DNA from: Dryomyza anilis
Taxonomy: Eukaryota; Arthropoda; Insecta; Diptera; Dryomyzidae
Reading direction: 5' to 3'
Assembly: GCA_951804985.1 (NCBI GenBank)
Contig: OX638131.1
Span: 1,736,001 to 1,800,000 of the forward strand
Length of the DNA: 64,000 nucleotides
Shown here: piece after piece, positions 12,320-24,960 of the stretch
Position numbering within the stretch: the stretch's first letter is position 1
How the letters are laid out: each line of letters starts with the position of its first letter
Notes under the pieces: model-generated
Told to the model about the DNA's origin: nothing
Seen by the model: the letters and a program-made list of their open reading frames with translations, nothing else
Database searches by the model: none
Translations under genes and position numbers: made by a program

Positions 12320-12460
12320 ATGTAGGTTATATAGGAGGTGCAACATCCCGTTGTCCAGTGCCGTCCAATGTAACCCTCCAAAGTCCGGACTCCATAGTAT
12401 CCAAGTGTAATATGCTGGAACAAACAGACCACCCGTCTGACCAATGGTTCTATGTATATG
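12320..12460. repeat. diverged inverted copy of the 9.4-kb element core
   Basis: GGAGGTGCAACATCCCGTTG followed by TCCAGTGCCGTCCAA resembles the reverse complement of the core at about 9,490-9,530 (GGAGGTGCCACGCCTCTTTG). Old copy, no coding. Confidence 0.45.
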
Positions 12461-13090
12461 GATATATAAAAATCCGTAACGGAATATTGAGAACATTTTT
12501 GATGAAGAAATAAATTTTGGTTTTTGTAAACTCATAACGTTTTTATTTCTGTACATAGCTATCAAAATACCAAAATGAAAAAAGGGACAACCAACCACAC
12601 AAAATGCAGTACGTCATGTATTTCTAAATAAAATTACGGGGACAGGTTGCTAAAATTAAAAAATATAATATCTGTTTAGAAAATTATGTTTGCCATACGA
12701 AGGAGAATGTTACGACCATCTTCTTGAATGTGTGAATCTAGCCTGCATAAATAATATGACCTTTGGTAACTCTAACTAGAATTTCAGAAGACGTACGGGG
12801 GACATTTTTAATTTATATTTTATATTATACATTTTTTTTCATACATTTTTTTTCTTAAAAAAAATTTGAAATTATTTTAAATTCATTGGTAAAAAACGTT
12901 TCCAAAAAATGAATTTTTTGGTATAATTTGTATTTCATTTTAGCAGATAGAAAATTGTTTGAAGTACCTATTTCCATTATGCCAAATTGCAAAATATCAC
13001 CAAATCGTTTTGCCGCTGATTGTTTTGGGGCCAGGGTATTATTACCGCTCAGCTGCCAATTTGAGGAATAGCGTAAATTTATAGCCAATT
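12461..13090. other. AT-rich spacer
   Basis: No feature recognised. Confidence 0.4.
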
Positions 13091-14190
13091 AGATGCCTCG
13101 CGCTGTGTAATAGGACTCGTTCATGCCGCAGACCAACCATCCAACCAACCGACATTTCGCAATTGGGCGGAAAAGGCTTCTTTTGCCTGGCAATCCGATC
13201 CGCAGAAATAAAAAACAAACGAAACGAAAAAAATAACATGGAAAACAACGTGGAAATGTCGGCGACAAGCTGTGCGCCGTGTTCGCAGTTGTCGATGTTG
13301 CCGTGGAATTGGAGCTCGATCCGCACGCGCACTCGCAATCTTCATTCGTAGCACTTTAGGGCAAATATCTGTTATTTTACGGTAACGCTACGCTGTGTCG
13401 TCATGCCGCGCATGCACCTCGCCTCGGTTGCTCCTCGGCCTTGGTGCGGAGTGAGTGCAGCTGGCAATTCCAACGGACTGCCAACGAACCGACCGACTTA
13501 CTGCGCCGGATGCCCTTAGCGGGTAGTGATCGCAGTCGTGCGCTGAGGCGGACGCATGCCGGACAGCGCAGTGCTGCGTTGCGCTGCGGATGGAGCGCAC
13601 GAGGAAGTGGCTCAAAGTGCCCGCGTACAAATAGATGAACTGACAATGCATCAACACATCCAGGTACCGCGCGAGAATCTGCAATTTCGACTCCCAGTCG
13701 AAGTAGGCTATACGCCCCATGTTCGTCCCGACTGTTCGGCCGACAAAATTTGCACCGTTCTGCGGCTGCGCATCCGGAATAGCGCCGCGTGTCTTCCTCA
13801 GCTTCGTACGGCATGCGCTGGCTGTGTCGATGTTCGATGCTCGTCGAGGAAAAACAACTGCCGCAGGTTGTTTTGCGAAGCCATCAACTGGCTGTCCATG
13901 GAGCTCGCTTCAAACTCTTTGGCTGCAGCGCGCTTCGTTCGCAGCACTTTCGAATGAAGTCTGGCAAACAAACTGACAGCTGTGCCGGCAACCGACAGTC
14001 GTAGTCGTAGCAGTTGCGAAACGAAAAAAGCCAAACCGCAGAATCAACCAGATCAATGGGATGGATGCTCGCAAACCGAGCTGCTTGGCGTAGCCTCCTC
14101 TTGGGCTCAGGCGTGTGCAAGTTAGTGCGTCCCGGCGGTAAAAGTCTCTTGTTGATTTGTATTCTAAGTCATCTCCATTGTTGATCAATT
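13091..14190. other. GC-richer unique block
   Basis: The longest CpG-containing stretch of the downstream flank. It has overlapping open frames on both strands (up to 137 codons at 13,401-13,814, minus), none with a recognised domain or clear splice signals. It could hold an unrecognised exon or be regulatory; unresolved. Confidence 0.35.
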
Positions 14191-14560
14191 TTCGTATTAT
14201 TCAGTCACCGTTCATTACAATGTAATAGACTGAGGAATGAGTGGGCATTAATATGTTCAAATTACAATGGGCATCATCCATTTCATATTACTGTCTTCTT
14301 TTATACAAAGTACCTACCTAGAAATATCATCATTAATGATTTCGAAGTACTCTTAAAATTACCATAGGCAGTGTAAGTAATGCGTCCTCCATTACAAAGT
14401 AATCGAAGGGCAAAAGATGTATCGTAACTACTTCATTACATTAATATAATTAAATTATCTAACTTGTAGAGTACGTCAGAAATTGAATTAAATCTACTTT
14501 TTCATATTGCTGCCATTTTACATTCAAAGTAATTTAAAATATCTGCATTTGACGCTTTTC
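14191..14560. repeat. dispersed AT-rich repeat (CCATTACAAAGTAATCGA)
   Basis: Carries several ATTACAATG/CATTACAAAG words. The phrase CCATTACAAAGTAATCGA at about 14,392 recurs at about 54,571 after similar upstream words, so this is probably an interspersed element. Confidence 0.45.
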
Positions 14561-14900
14561 CCGCTGGGTCGCGCGTTCCTCAAAAGGGAGACTTGTGAAT
14601 ATGTGCGGCAAAACGGGATCAACTAGTGCAAACTTCGTGCCTATTTTATGGCGCAAACTCAATTGCTATCTGGGCAGTCGTCAGTCAGTCGTCTTCGTGG
14701 CCGAATGGCAGAATGGCGTACGCGTGATGTCCCACGGGTACAAATAAATTTCAGCGGAAAACAGTCAAAATGTTGGATGTGGGGGGATGGCTGCTTGCGC
14801 AAATATTACCGTCGTAGACATTGCGGTGTGCCGCAATTGCAACAAAATCGAGGGAATTGAGTTGCAAATAAATCGACAACAGACCCTTTTTGGTACCACA
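14561..14900. other. short GC-richer block
   Basis: Unique-looking, with a 70-codon plus-strand frame and no recognised product. Confidence 0.3.
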
Positions 14901-16480
14901 TACAAATCTTTGGCATGGCACTCAAGGAGCCGAGACCTAATTTCAAATGAATAAAATTCAATTAATGGCCAAAGTGCTACAGAGCAATCATTGTTTCAAA
15001 ATGTCTTACAGATCATGATTATATATCGAAATTAGCTATTTAAATTTAACGATACTACCAAAATTGTATATCGTCGGTGATACTGCATTACCGCCTGTCT
15101 ACATTTTCGAATAACTCGTACAAAATGAATTTTACAGAAGAAACAAAACTATTTTCAGTCGCAATTCTGTACTAACTTCATACAAAATTAAGTATTTCAT
15201 AACTTATAATGGCATTTATCTAATTTATCCGATCAACATATCATTAAAAAGCCGATTATAACATAAAATTAGGCGTAATTTTCACATGCAGTTAAGGGGT
15301 TTTACAGTATTAAAAATCGTTTAAATGCGAAAGACTTCTGTGTATTGAAGAATTCGAGCGTCAAATAGGACCCACATGGTATGTAGATATCGTCGGAGTT
15401 TTCCCGGTACGATACATTTTTAGAAAGTTCGAGTTTTCTTCGAAAAATATTGCGATATCGATATGACAAATGTTTAAAAATCGTATATTGTCCATAAATT
15501 TGAATGTACGAGGAGTTTTAAAATTTATGGTTTTAAAGCGAATGTTTTTTTTTCTATCGAAATTAGTTGTCTATCGAAATTAGTTGGAAAGTTTCAGATC
15601 ATCAAAGGTCTCCGAGATATGGCGGACTGGGAATTTCTATGTAAAATATACAAGCATTTTGTACTTTTACAGTTTTTCACACACACAGAAAATCCACTTT
15701 TGGCATGCGATTGGAAGAACGAAAAAATTAGTTGTACCAACTAACTTCACACTACCCATGGTTCTAAATTGTTCTAAAACCGCTCGAAATTGGTTGTAGT
15801 CCCAACTACACTTATTTTAATTTTGACAATAACAACTGACTGAGCGGTTGAGAGAACCGAATAAGTTGGTTGAGCAGTTGGTTGACTCAAGAATCTATTT
15901 TAAAAATGAAAAATGGTGGGAAAGAGTTAATGATTTTTATCATTTGTTGGGACTATGCTCTGCATAACTATAGATTTTTTTTTTATTTATCATTAGAACT
16001 GAAATTCGAAAAAATCTATCTAAAAAAAACAAATTTTTGTTGACTTTAGATACAAATATCATTACATCATATAGGAATATAATATTTGTTTATATTTTAA
16101 TAAGTCTTGACAATTGAAATTGAAGGAATAACTATGTTTGCAGATTTCAGTAAAACTATTTGGTTAAGGATCTGTCTTTTATTTATTCCAAAAAGTGTCC
16201 GAAAAGGTCACGAAATTTCGATTGCGAATTTCTAAAAAACATCAGGTAATAGACAAAAAAAAAGCAGAGTATGCAGTGAAAATCAGCAACCACGAATTAT
16301 ATAGAAGTGATGCATTGGATGTCCAGCAAATATTTTCTGGGTTTGTTGTTATCGATGAAAATGTCGAAAATCGTATCGTACCACAAATGATATCGTTTTG
16401 ATTTTCGAAAATGTTAAAAATTCAATAATTAAAAATTCCAAAAAAATACGATTTTTTTCCATGGTTTAATTTTCTTGTTT
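14901..16480. other. AT-rich interspersed sequence
   Basis: Mostly unrecognised AT-rich DNA. At about 15,680-15,900 a stretch opens with CACACACAGAAAATCC and has GTTGTACCAACTAA / TAAGTTGGTTGAGCA words in opposite orientation, which looks like another short palindromic element. Confidence 0.35.
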
Positions 16481-17850
16481 TAAATCCATCTCTGACATGA
16501 ACCACATAGGTACATTACATACACAGCCAGGCAGGCAGACAGACAGACTGAGTTGCCACGCCGTGTGGCTTGGGTGTGGTTCCACGATTGGCCCATTTCG
16601 CTATTTGCACAGATTAAAGCAGCTGCTCGCAGCTCTCGGTGCGGTATCAAGTAGCAGGAGGGTGGCTGATTTGCTGTGATGTCCACCCAAGGTTGAATAT
16701 ATTTTTAATTTCAAGCAGTCCTCTCACTCTGGTCACCCACTGCAGCTGTGCATTGGCGTCGTTGCCGCCTCGGCATTCAGGAAGGTGGCCAAAATGCGGT
16801 TGCCTCATTCGGTTGAAACCACGTTGAAACCACGACGATTAAGGCAGGCCCCGGCGTAGAGCGTCGGATGCACGTCTTGTCAAGTGACTGATCGATCGCT
16901 GGTGTTTAATTTGCCCTGGAATGCGGTGCAGTGTCGCTGCGGATCATACGGAATCTGTTGTATTGTGCTGCGAAAGATAAGTCGTAGTTGCTGCGGCGCA
17001 GTGCATTGTTTATACAGCTAAACGCTCACGACTTTTTCAATTGCGCGCTGAGCCAGTCAGCCAGCCAGCTCTTCGCGTGGTGCGATTCGGTGCGATGCCA
17101 CTGCGCCATGTGGGCCGCCGCCACGGCGCGTCTCGTCGCGACACCACAGTGACTCCTCGCAATTGTGATCACTTCATATTCCATAATAATAACTTTATTA
17201 CAAATCACTTAGGATCATTAGGCGGTGCAGGCACAGGCGCATGCGCACGCGCACACTTCCCGACTCCCCCGCGCATGCGCCCTGGTGTGGGTGCCGCGCA
17301 ATTTCAACACCACGACTATAACTCCATTGTAATCCAAGATCATGCACGTGACGTGACGGCTGCGATTCGGAGTCACTGCTGTAATGGGATCATTTGCTCA
17401 ACTCGGCTTAACTCAGCTCAACTCGGCGCAGCTCCAACTCAGCTCCAATGAAATAATAACAGCTGAACATGGATCCGAACGAACGGACGACCGGTGGTGG
17501 GAGCGGCAAGAGGCCGGGACTGCTTGAAAGCGCGAGTGTAAGTGAGCGAATGAATGAATGAGTGACTGATTTATGGGCGAATAATTCAAAGTCTTAGCAT
17601 TGCATTGTTTTCCAATTTCAATCTCGTTGGAGTTTCAATCTCGCCAAAGTTTCGCTTGGTGCGGTACGACTAGACCCGGCCCCCGTGCGAAGGCTGTCGT
17701 GATTGAGCTGTTGGCATGAGCGCCAGACCCTGCTCCCTTGCCCTAGTTGCTGCCACCTAATGCTATGGACGTTGACATTCTGCATTGTGTTCTGTTGCCA
17801 CATGGAAGAATGTTCGAATGTTGCAAACATTTTATTGTTCTCATAACTAA
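16481..17850. other. GC-richer unique block with NRF-1-type sites
   Basis: CpG-containing unique sequence with CAGC and CTCAACTCGG runs. It includes two GCGCATGCGC palindromes 34 bp apart and a CACGTGACGTGAC word (about 17,346). Looks like promoter or enhancer DNA by content; no exon recognised. Confidence 0.4.
17237..17280. promoter_or_regulatory. paired NRF-1/Ewg-type palindromes
   Basis: Perfect GCGCATGCGC at 17,237-17,246 and 17,271-17,280, with a further GCACGCGCAC between them. Confidence 0.5.
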
Positions 17851-18237
17851 TAACTTTTTTTGTGTTCTTATTAATTCGAATAATTTAAATAGTTAATATT
17901 TTTCATAAGTTTAAAACAAATATAATGAAATCGGACATATTTCGAAATGCACTTTCTTTGGAAATCAAAAAATTTATCGGATGGAATTCGAAAGGATTTA
18001 GTTTTAACAAACGCCGACAAATTGAAATTTCAAATACGATTTCAATCGGAAGATGGACGATTCCGGACTATTTTACTGTAATTTTTAAATTTGCATTTTT
18101 TTGTCCGATTATTTCACTCCTTTCTATTTCTCATGTTCACAAGGTTTCCCACATATACGTCTGTAAATGATAAGTTAAAAAATGCGATTTATTTGGATTA
18201 GTAAGAAAAAAATGAGTCTACTTTCAACCCTCTACCA
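17851..18237. other. AT-rich spacer
   Basis: Nothing recognised. Confidence 0.4.
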
Positions 18238-19035
18238 GACAGAAAAAAAATCTTCAATATGATGAATTTATTCATAAACATTATGCATTTTTTCACCAAA
18301 CTACCAGATTCATCATTTTGATACCACCGTTCATTAAATGACATATTAATGAATGCATTCATAATATATATGAACAAAATATTCAATACAATGAATTTGA
18401 ATTGTCATTCATCAATAAATTTGTTCATAATTCGAAAAAAAGGTTTTATTTAAAAAAAAAAAACATTAAAAAAATTATCCGAAAAAAAATATTTCAGACA
18501 AAAAAAAATTTTCCAAAAAAAAATGTTTCGAAAAAAAAAATTTTAAACAAAAAATTTTTACAAAAAAAAATTGTTCGGAAAAACAAATTGATTCGAAAAA
18601 AAATTATTTTGCAAACATATATTTTTTATAAATATAACTTTTTATTAATAAAAAGTAGTAATTATAATAAATATATTATAAAACATTTTACTAAATTTTG
18701 CATGTCGAGCTAGAATTATATAAGAAATAACATACAAGAACTACTTGAGAACTGAGAAGTACGGCAAAAAATGAACGAAAAAAATATTTTGATAGAAATT
18801 TGGTTTAATGAACAACGTTCTTCAATATGAAGAACATATATGTTGTATTTTATAATTTGGTTCATTAATATGATGCAACGTATTTTTCACATACAGTTCA
18901 TCATATTGAAGAACACTTTTTCGACAGTTACCAAGCGTTCATCATATTTATGATCGCATTCATAACATTGATGGCGTTAGTCATTAATATTATGAATGGT
19001 TCTTCAAAACAATGAATCATGGGTTGAAGAAGAAA
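18238..19035. mobile_element. TGATGAA foldback element, copy 1
   Basis: Begins CAGACAGAAAAAAAATC. Outer arms are rich in ATGATGAA/TTCATCAT palindromes, with a central A/T tract of GAAAAAAAAATTTT runs. The right half (about 18,620-19,035: GCATGTCGAGC, AACTACTTGAGAACTGAGAA, TTTTTCGACAGTTACCAAGC, GTCATTAATATTATGAATGG) matches 30,200-30,620 closely. No coding capacity. Confidence 0.7.
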
Positions 19036-19159
19036 ATAGGTATTAGGTATTAAATAATTCTGACTTTTCTAAATAAAATTTCCGGTCCGAATCGCAAGAC
19101 CAATTTTAATGAATTTTACTAAGGAAAATCTTTATGAAACATCTATAAAATGCCTACTT

Positions 19160-19640
19160 ACACAGAAAAAAATATTTCTCAATATTGATGAATTTCGTTC
19201 ATCAAACCATGATTAATTGCATTGGAGAACAATTCATAATATTGATCACTACAAAACATCAATGTTATGAATTCATTCAATTTGCTGATGAAAACGAACA
19301 AAATAGAAGTACATCGTATTGAAGAATGCTGTTCACCAAACCAAATTACAATCACAATATTTATTTTTCGTTCATTATTTCGATTTTTATTATAACAAAA
19401 AAAAAAATTAAAAAATGTTTTTTTGAAAAAAAAAAAAAAAAATTTGGTCGGCCATTTTTAAAATTTTTTTTTTGATATTTCCAAAAATATTTTTTTTTTG
19501 CGTTTTTTTTCGAAATTTTTTTTTTTATTTTTTTGAAAAATTCGAAAAAAAAATTCATCGTTTAATATATTTGAAATTTCAAAAAAAAAAAAAAATGTTT
19601 ATTACATTTTTCTAAATACACGAAAATTAAATTTCAGATT
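19160..19640. mobile_element. TGATGAA foldback element, copy 2 (partial)
   Basis: Starts ACACAGAAAAAAATATTTCTC at about 19,160 (written in full elsewhere only as ACACAGAAAAAAAT). It has ATTGATGAATTTCGTTCATC and an A/T homopolymer core to about 19,600. Right end unclear. Confidence 0.6.
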
Positions 19641-19824
19641 TTGAAAAAAAAATATTTTATAAATCAAGTAAGCAGTATTAAATAATTAAACAACATAAAC
19701 CTTATAAGAATTAGAAATACGCAAATGAAACCGAATTTTCCTTTGAAAATTTGATGTTTAGAACATCATATTAAACATTAAATACATTAAATTGTAATTC
19801 ACTGAATGCAATCTTCCATATCGT

Positions 19825-20266
19825 CACTGACAAAGGGGCGAATTTGCATTAAAAAAAAAGTAATAAAATTTTTATTTTTTTGGTTTATTTATCAATAAAA
19901 TATCTTTTCATATGGACTAATTACTGTATTTTAAATAAGGATTTTGTGTGGCAATATCCTGACTAAAACTGAAATATTTTTGTTCTTTTGACATATCTTG
20001 TCATGAGTACAAGATCAAATAGTGTTGTAAAGGCATTAATTGTTTGTTTTTAACGCACCTACCGATTGGCATCATTATTTTAAAATAATTTGCCGCAAAA
20101 TTTTACCTGCAAACAATAAAAAAATAATAAAAATAATAAAATAATGAGGCCAATCGATAAGAGCTTTAAAAACAAACAATAATTGCTTTACACTACTATT
20201 TTATTTTGTACCAGAAAAAAGTTATTGCAAAAAAACGAAAATATTCGCCCTTTTGGCATGACAAGA
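19825..20266. mobile_element. palindromic element, GCCCCTTTGGCATG ends, copy 1
   Basis: About 440 bp with ends CAAAGGGGCGAATTTGC and ATTCGCCCTTTTGGCATG in opposite orientation. Inner arms also mirror each other (GTAAAGGCATTAATTGTTTG versus AACAATAATTGCTTTACAC). The long near-perfect inversion makes it a foldback, non-autonomous element. Confidence 0.7.
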
Positions 20267-20430
20267 TAAATACGACCTGTGACACTTCTTTCAACCCTGT
20301 ACGATCCTTCGTAGAGATTTTTACTTTACAAAATCTTATTGAGTTTTAATATCATAAGCCACCCAAGGTATGAAAATGCAATGTTAGAAACGTTTTGTAA
20401 ATGAGAATAGACATTGTATTCCGATGTCTA

Positions 20431-20641
20431 CACACAAAAAAATATCAACAAAAATTTCACCAACTACCAGTATTCATCATATTGATGATTTCATTCATTG
20501 AACTAAAATCGTATTTTTTCAATGTTTTTGTGCATCAATCCTGGATTAAATAACTATTCGTCCAATTAAAAAAAAATATATAATTCATTCGAAAAAAATT
20601 CGATATTCTTTATTACGATGAATTTTTAAATTTCTGTGTAA
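20431..20641. mobile_element. TGATGAA foldback element, short copy
   Basis: Begins ACACACAAAAAAATATC and ends AAATTTCTGTGT, with CATCATATTGATGATTTC near the left end. Confidence 0.6.
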
Positions 20642-20960
20642 GTGACCTATATTAAATACGATTCTCACTGTCTTCACTAAAAGTATTTCCGGCGACCAGT
20701 AAAGCCTACCATAAATTCAAAATCCAATTGCGAAGGTTTATCTCAATGTAATACCAAAAACGATTGGACCATAACTAAATCTAGCCATTGCGAATACTCT
20801 GTACGTATTTCTCGTTAATTGTTGGCCACTTTAAGTGCACACAAAACTGCTACAGTTTCGGCGAAGGGTTAAACCACTTATTAGGCTAAGCCTTCAATCA
20901 ATTTTGATGGCTGGAGAGTGCGCAACGTTTATGGATTCAATGGAATCTGGCTTAATCCCG
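20642..20960. other. mixed spacer
   Basis: No feature recognised. Confidence 0.3.
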
Positions 20961-21840
20961 GATAATCGCCGTAAACGCAACGCACATTTTTCAGACTAAT
21001 GGCGCAGAGCGGTGCGGTGCGGTGTGACTCGCACTATTATCGAATGCTGCAATTAGAGTGAGTCGACCGACTGAGTAGACATTGATTTTCGTTAGAAAGT
21101 GTTTTTTCGTTGTTTTGGCTCGAACATGAGGAAGCCAAAAGTGAGTGGCCGCAAGTGAGCAGCCGCAGCCACAGCAGCTGTAGCTGTATCTGGCGCTGCA
21201 TGGGCGAGGCACAGCTGACTGACACACTGACTGCGTGCTCCACATTCGTAAATCTTAATTTACTCAACTGGTTGTTTTTTGCTACTGCCGCTGGTTTTTG
21301 TGGCCAAAACAATGCAGCGCAGACAAACAGCTGGACAGACAGACAAACAGACTTTGCGCCCGATACATATGGTTGGAGCTTTGCCATTCTAGTCTCGCAA
21401 GTGTGAAGGGCAAAATAGTGCTGGGCTCTCGTTCGACTGTGACTGTCAGGACAGGATCAGCGCCAGCGCCAGCACGCAATTAGTTGGCATCTGATTAATG
21501 CTGGCAACAGCAGCACAGTGAACGTAACATGCGGCGGCCATTAAACCTGATCCAAACTGGAGCAGCCATCAGACGAACCAGCTCCAGCGCAAAGTCTGTC
21601 GTTGGAGCTGGTCAAATGCGAGATACGAGTTACGTCATCCACATCGCTGGATCGTCGTGCGCTGCACCAGATAAATATGGATGCGATCACTTACGTTTTC
21701 GGTCTTCGGCTCCTACGCGAATCGGTTTGAAAAACATTCAGATATTGACACTGGTTCCTAGACATCGCTCGTACTTTCTATTCGCGCGGAGTGCAAGCAC
21801 AAATGGCGTCGTCACTACAAAATAGACCCCCAATGAAATA
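20961..21840. other. GC-richer unique block
   Basis: CpG-containing, with CAGCCGCAGCC and CAGACAGACA runs. Frames on both strands up to 116 codons have no recognised domain. Confidence 0.3.
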
Positions 21841-22024
21841 AGCCCCAACAATAAATGTTTGATTGATTGATCAATATATGTTTAAAATTGTGAATTAAGT
21901 CTTTAAAAATCATTTTCAAATTTTGGTATTTTTCATTTTTTGTTTTGGGTGATATTTTGTTTTGGAGAATATTTTTTTTTTGGAATTTATTTCATTAACT
22001 TAAAGCACTAAATATCGTCACTAT

Positions 22025-22620
22025 CATGCCAAAGGGGCTAATATGCAATTTTTTACATTTGTTTTTTTTACATTTTTTAATGTTGTTTTTCCTCAAGTAT
22101 ACTGTGCCAAAATCGTGTGTGGATCCACAAACCAAAAGGGCGAATTTTAAAAATTCAAAATCTTGTCATGCCAAAAGGGCGAATCTTATCGTTTTATCGC
22201 CGTAAAGTTTTACTGTTACAAGATAAAATAGTAGTGTAAAGGCATTTATTGTTTGTTTTCAATTCACCTATCCACTGGCATCATTATTTAAAAATAAGTT
22301 GCTAAAAAATGTTCTTCAAAAAATTATTTTTAAATATGCCAATCAATAGGTGCTTTAAAAATAAACATTTAATGCCTTCATATCACTATTTGATCTTGCA
22401 CCCATGAAAAGTTATGGCAAAAAAACAAAAGTATTCGAGTTTTGGTCAGGATATAACCACACAAAATCCGTATTTATAATTTAGTAAGTTGTCCAAATCA
22501 AAAGATATATTATATAAGTTATGCTAATTGATAAATAAACCAAAATAACAAAAAAAAAATAAAAAATTGTACTAACTTTTAAAGCAAAAAAGCACATTCG
22601 CCCCTTTGGCATGGCAAGAA
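22025..22620. mobile_element. palindromic element, GCCCCTTTGGCATG ends, copy 2
   Basis: Outer ends ATGCCAAAGGGGC and GCCCCTTTGGCATG, with an extra internal end (CATGCCAAAAGGGCGAATC) at about 22,167-22,186. It may be two nested copies. Inner arms GTAAAGGCATTTATTGTTTG and AACATTTAATGCCTTC match copy 1. Confidence 0.7.
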
Positions 22621-22769
22621 TCTTGATTTGAGACTAACCCCCCTAACCAATAAAAAGTCAGAAATTGCAGTGACAGAATGGTTTTGTATTTAATGAAATA
22701 AAAACTACAACGAAATGAACAAGTGGCTGTCACTGGAATTTTAGACGAATCACTTTTCGTTTCGTTTTA

Positions 22770-23280
22770 CGAAAATGTACATCATTTTGATGAATTCCGT
22801 TCTTCAAACAATGATTCATTGTATTGATGAACCATTCATAATTTGAATGACTAACGACATCAATGTTACGAATGCGATCATAAAAATAATAAACACTTGG
22901 TATCTGTCTAAAAAGTGTTCTTCAATATGATGAACTGTATGTGAAGAATACATTTCGAAAAAAAATTTTTTTTTGGATAATTTTTTTTTTTTTGTTATTT
23001 TTACAAAACGTTTTTTTTCGAATTATTTAATAAAAAAAAATTCTTTTTTGAAATAAAAAAAATATATTCATAAATATTATGAACAAATTCATCAATATGA
23101 CGATTCAAATTCATTGTATTGAATATTTCGTTCTTCACCATGATGTTCGATAGTACGAATAACTTCATATATTTAATGAATATATTCATCAATATGTTAT
23201 TTAATGAATCAATATTATGAATCCGTAGTTGGTGAAAAAATTCATAATATTTATGAATAAATTCATTATACTGTTGATTT
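22770..23280. mobile_element. TGATGAA foldback element, inverted copy
   Basis: Carries ACATCATTTTGATGAATTCC, then CATTGTATTGATGAACC, an A/T homopolymer core at about 22,950-23,060, and ATTCATCAATATG arms after it. Opposite orientation to copies at 18.2 and 29.3 kb. Confidence 0.65.
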
Positions 23281-23439
23281 TGTTTGTTAGTTAGGAGGTA
23301 TTTCATATTTTCGGTATACTTTTTTATGCATTACTTCGATAGTTTTGTCTGTTGTTTCGTGAAGGGTTTATTTGGGGCTTATTTCCCTTTTGTTTTGGAT
23401 ACTACTTCGTGTACTATTTTTGAGTTAATTACGTTGGGG

Positions 23440-24960
23440 TTTATTTCAATGTGGGTTGGCTTCATTTGGGGAGAATTTCGCAGCGCCATCGCATCACGTA
23501 ATTGTGTCCAATGTCGGCACGCGGTCTCTTTATTGCCGCGGGACACTTGGCAAAGCTATTTTCGCGACATCTGCAAATGGACATCACATGGTAACCATGA
23601 CAGCCATGGCAACCGTGGAACCCTGCTTCCATCGCTATCGCTTTCACTGGACATTTGATACGCGCCAACTCTGTCCCGATCTCTGTTTAATTAATGTGGC
23701 GGCGGCTGCAATTAAAGCGCGTCCAACGAAGCTTTTATTCGCTAATTCGGTCGGAGGATGGACGGACGGACAGCATGTGAACGGAAATCAAATCGGTATT
23801 GCATAAGCGTTGCGCATGCGCCTAATGCAGAGATGCGTCATGGCGGGTGTGCAAATCATTCTGAATCAAAAGCCAAAGATTCGCTTCATTCGCTTTTTAT
23901 TGGCATCGCTATTAGTTGCGGCGTGACAGCTGCGATGAGCTACGTCGCGACTTGCGAGACTCTACAACGCCTTGCGACGCGTTATGCTGCTGCCACAGAG
24001 AAGGCCAAAGTTCTATTAATCTGGTCGATCAAAGGCAGCCAACTTCGCGTCGGGTTCGTTTTGTGTTGCTGGTTGTTTGGTCGTTGCTCAGCTGGTTGTT
24101 TGCCTGGCTGGCTGGCTGGTTGTCTCATGTTTGGTTTCCTCGTTGCAGCTGCTCGCATCGGGCGCCTATGACTCACCGGCGCGGCGCGTCGTCGCTTGAC
24201 ATTTTGGGAGGTACGTGGTTCGCAGGCCTGCTTTGGCGTTGCCACATGTTTGGCGCATATGCAATGCAACTCGTTGAAATCTTGCGCGGCTGATAAGCGC
24301 AACGCCACGCACTAAATTGGCTTCGAAATGGCTTAAATTAAAATTTGTCAACTTGGTCACGTGGCCAACAAAGACTAATTGTTTTTTTTCTTCTTTGTTG
24401 CTGCAGCTAAACGACGACGTTCACCGTGGTATGGAATTGGCTGTGGTCAGGGCCACCACCAGCCAGCTTCCGCTGGCAATCTCCGTGCGGCACCACCCTG
24501 CAAACGAAAGTGATTCGCATAACGCAGTTTTAAAGCCAGATCAACGCTCTATATTACGGACAGCCAATTTCATTGTTTTTTTTTTCTTTTCTGCTGCCAT
24601 AAAGTGTTCGAACTGTTTTTGCTATGCTGTGCCACTGTGTAAAGTCTGCATGATTGATGTAGATGCCGTTAATACAATTTGAACTTGTTCGAAGCTTAAA
24701 CAAAAACGGAAAAAAAAACCTGAAGAATGTTTGCCGATTTCTAAATTTAATTTTAACCACATTCGCATTCATTCATTCACGGAGGGGCGTAACGCGCACC
24801 GGAAGGGTAATTAGCTCACTTTTGCGGCTCACGCCTTTGCCCGTCGTGGTAGCGCGCGAATGTGCGGATGAACGGACGGACAGACGACCTCTATGCTCTT
24901 CGTTTGTATGGCTTTTGTTTGTGCTTTAATCGAATTTTATCGATCTTTAATACCTGTCCC
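23440..24960. other. GC-richer unique block with NRF-1-type site
   Basis: About 1.5 kb of CpG-containing unique sequence with CATGGTAACCATG at about 23,587, followed closely by CCATGGCAAC (X-box-like halves). GCGCATGCGC is at 23,812-23,821. Frames up to 137 codons show no recognised domain. Confidence 0.4.
23812..23821. promoter_or_regulatory. NRF-1/Ewg-type palindrome GCGCATGCGC
   Basis: Perfect palindromic core within TGCGCATGCGCC. Confidence 0.45.

Noticed and set aside
13388..13814. Minus-strand frames with CKFC, CPAC and ASASAH..HYP words faintly like a Nanos zinc finger
   Set aside because: The match needs a change of frame, the spacing between Cys pairs is about twice the family's, and most conserved residues are missing; likely chance in a GC-rich block.
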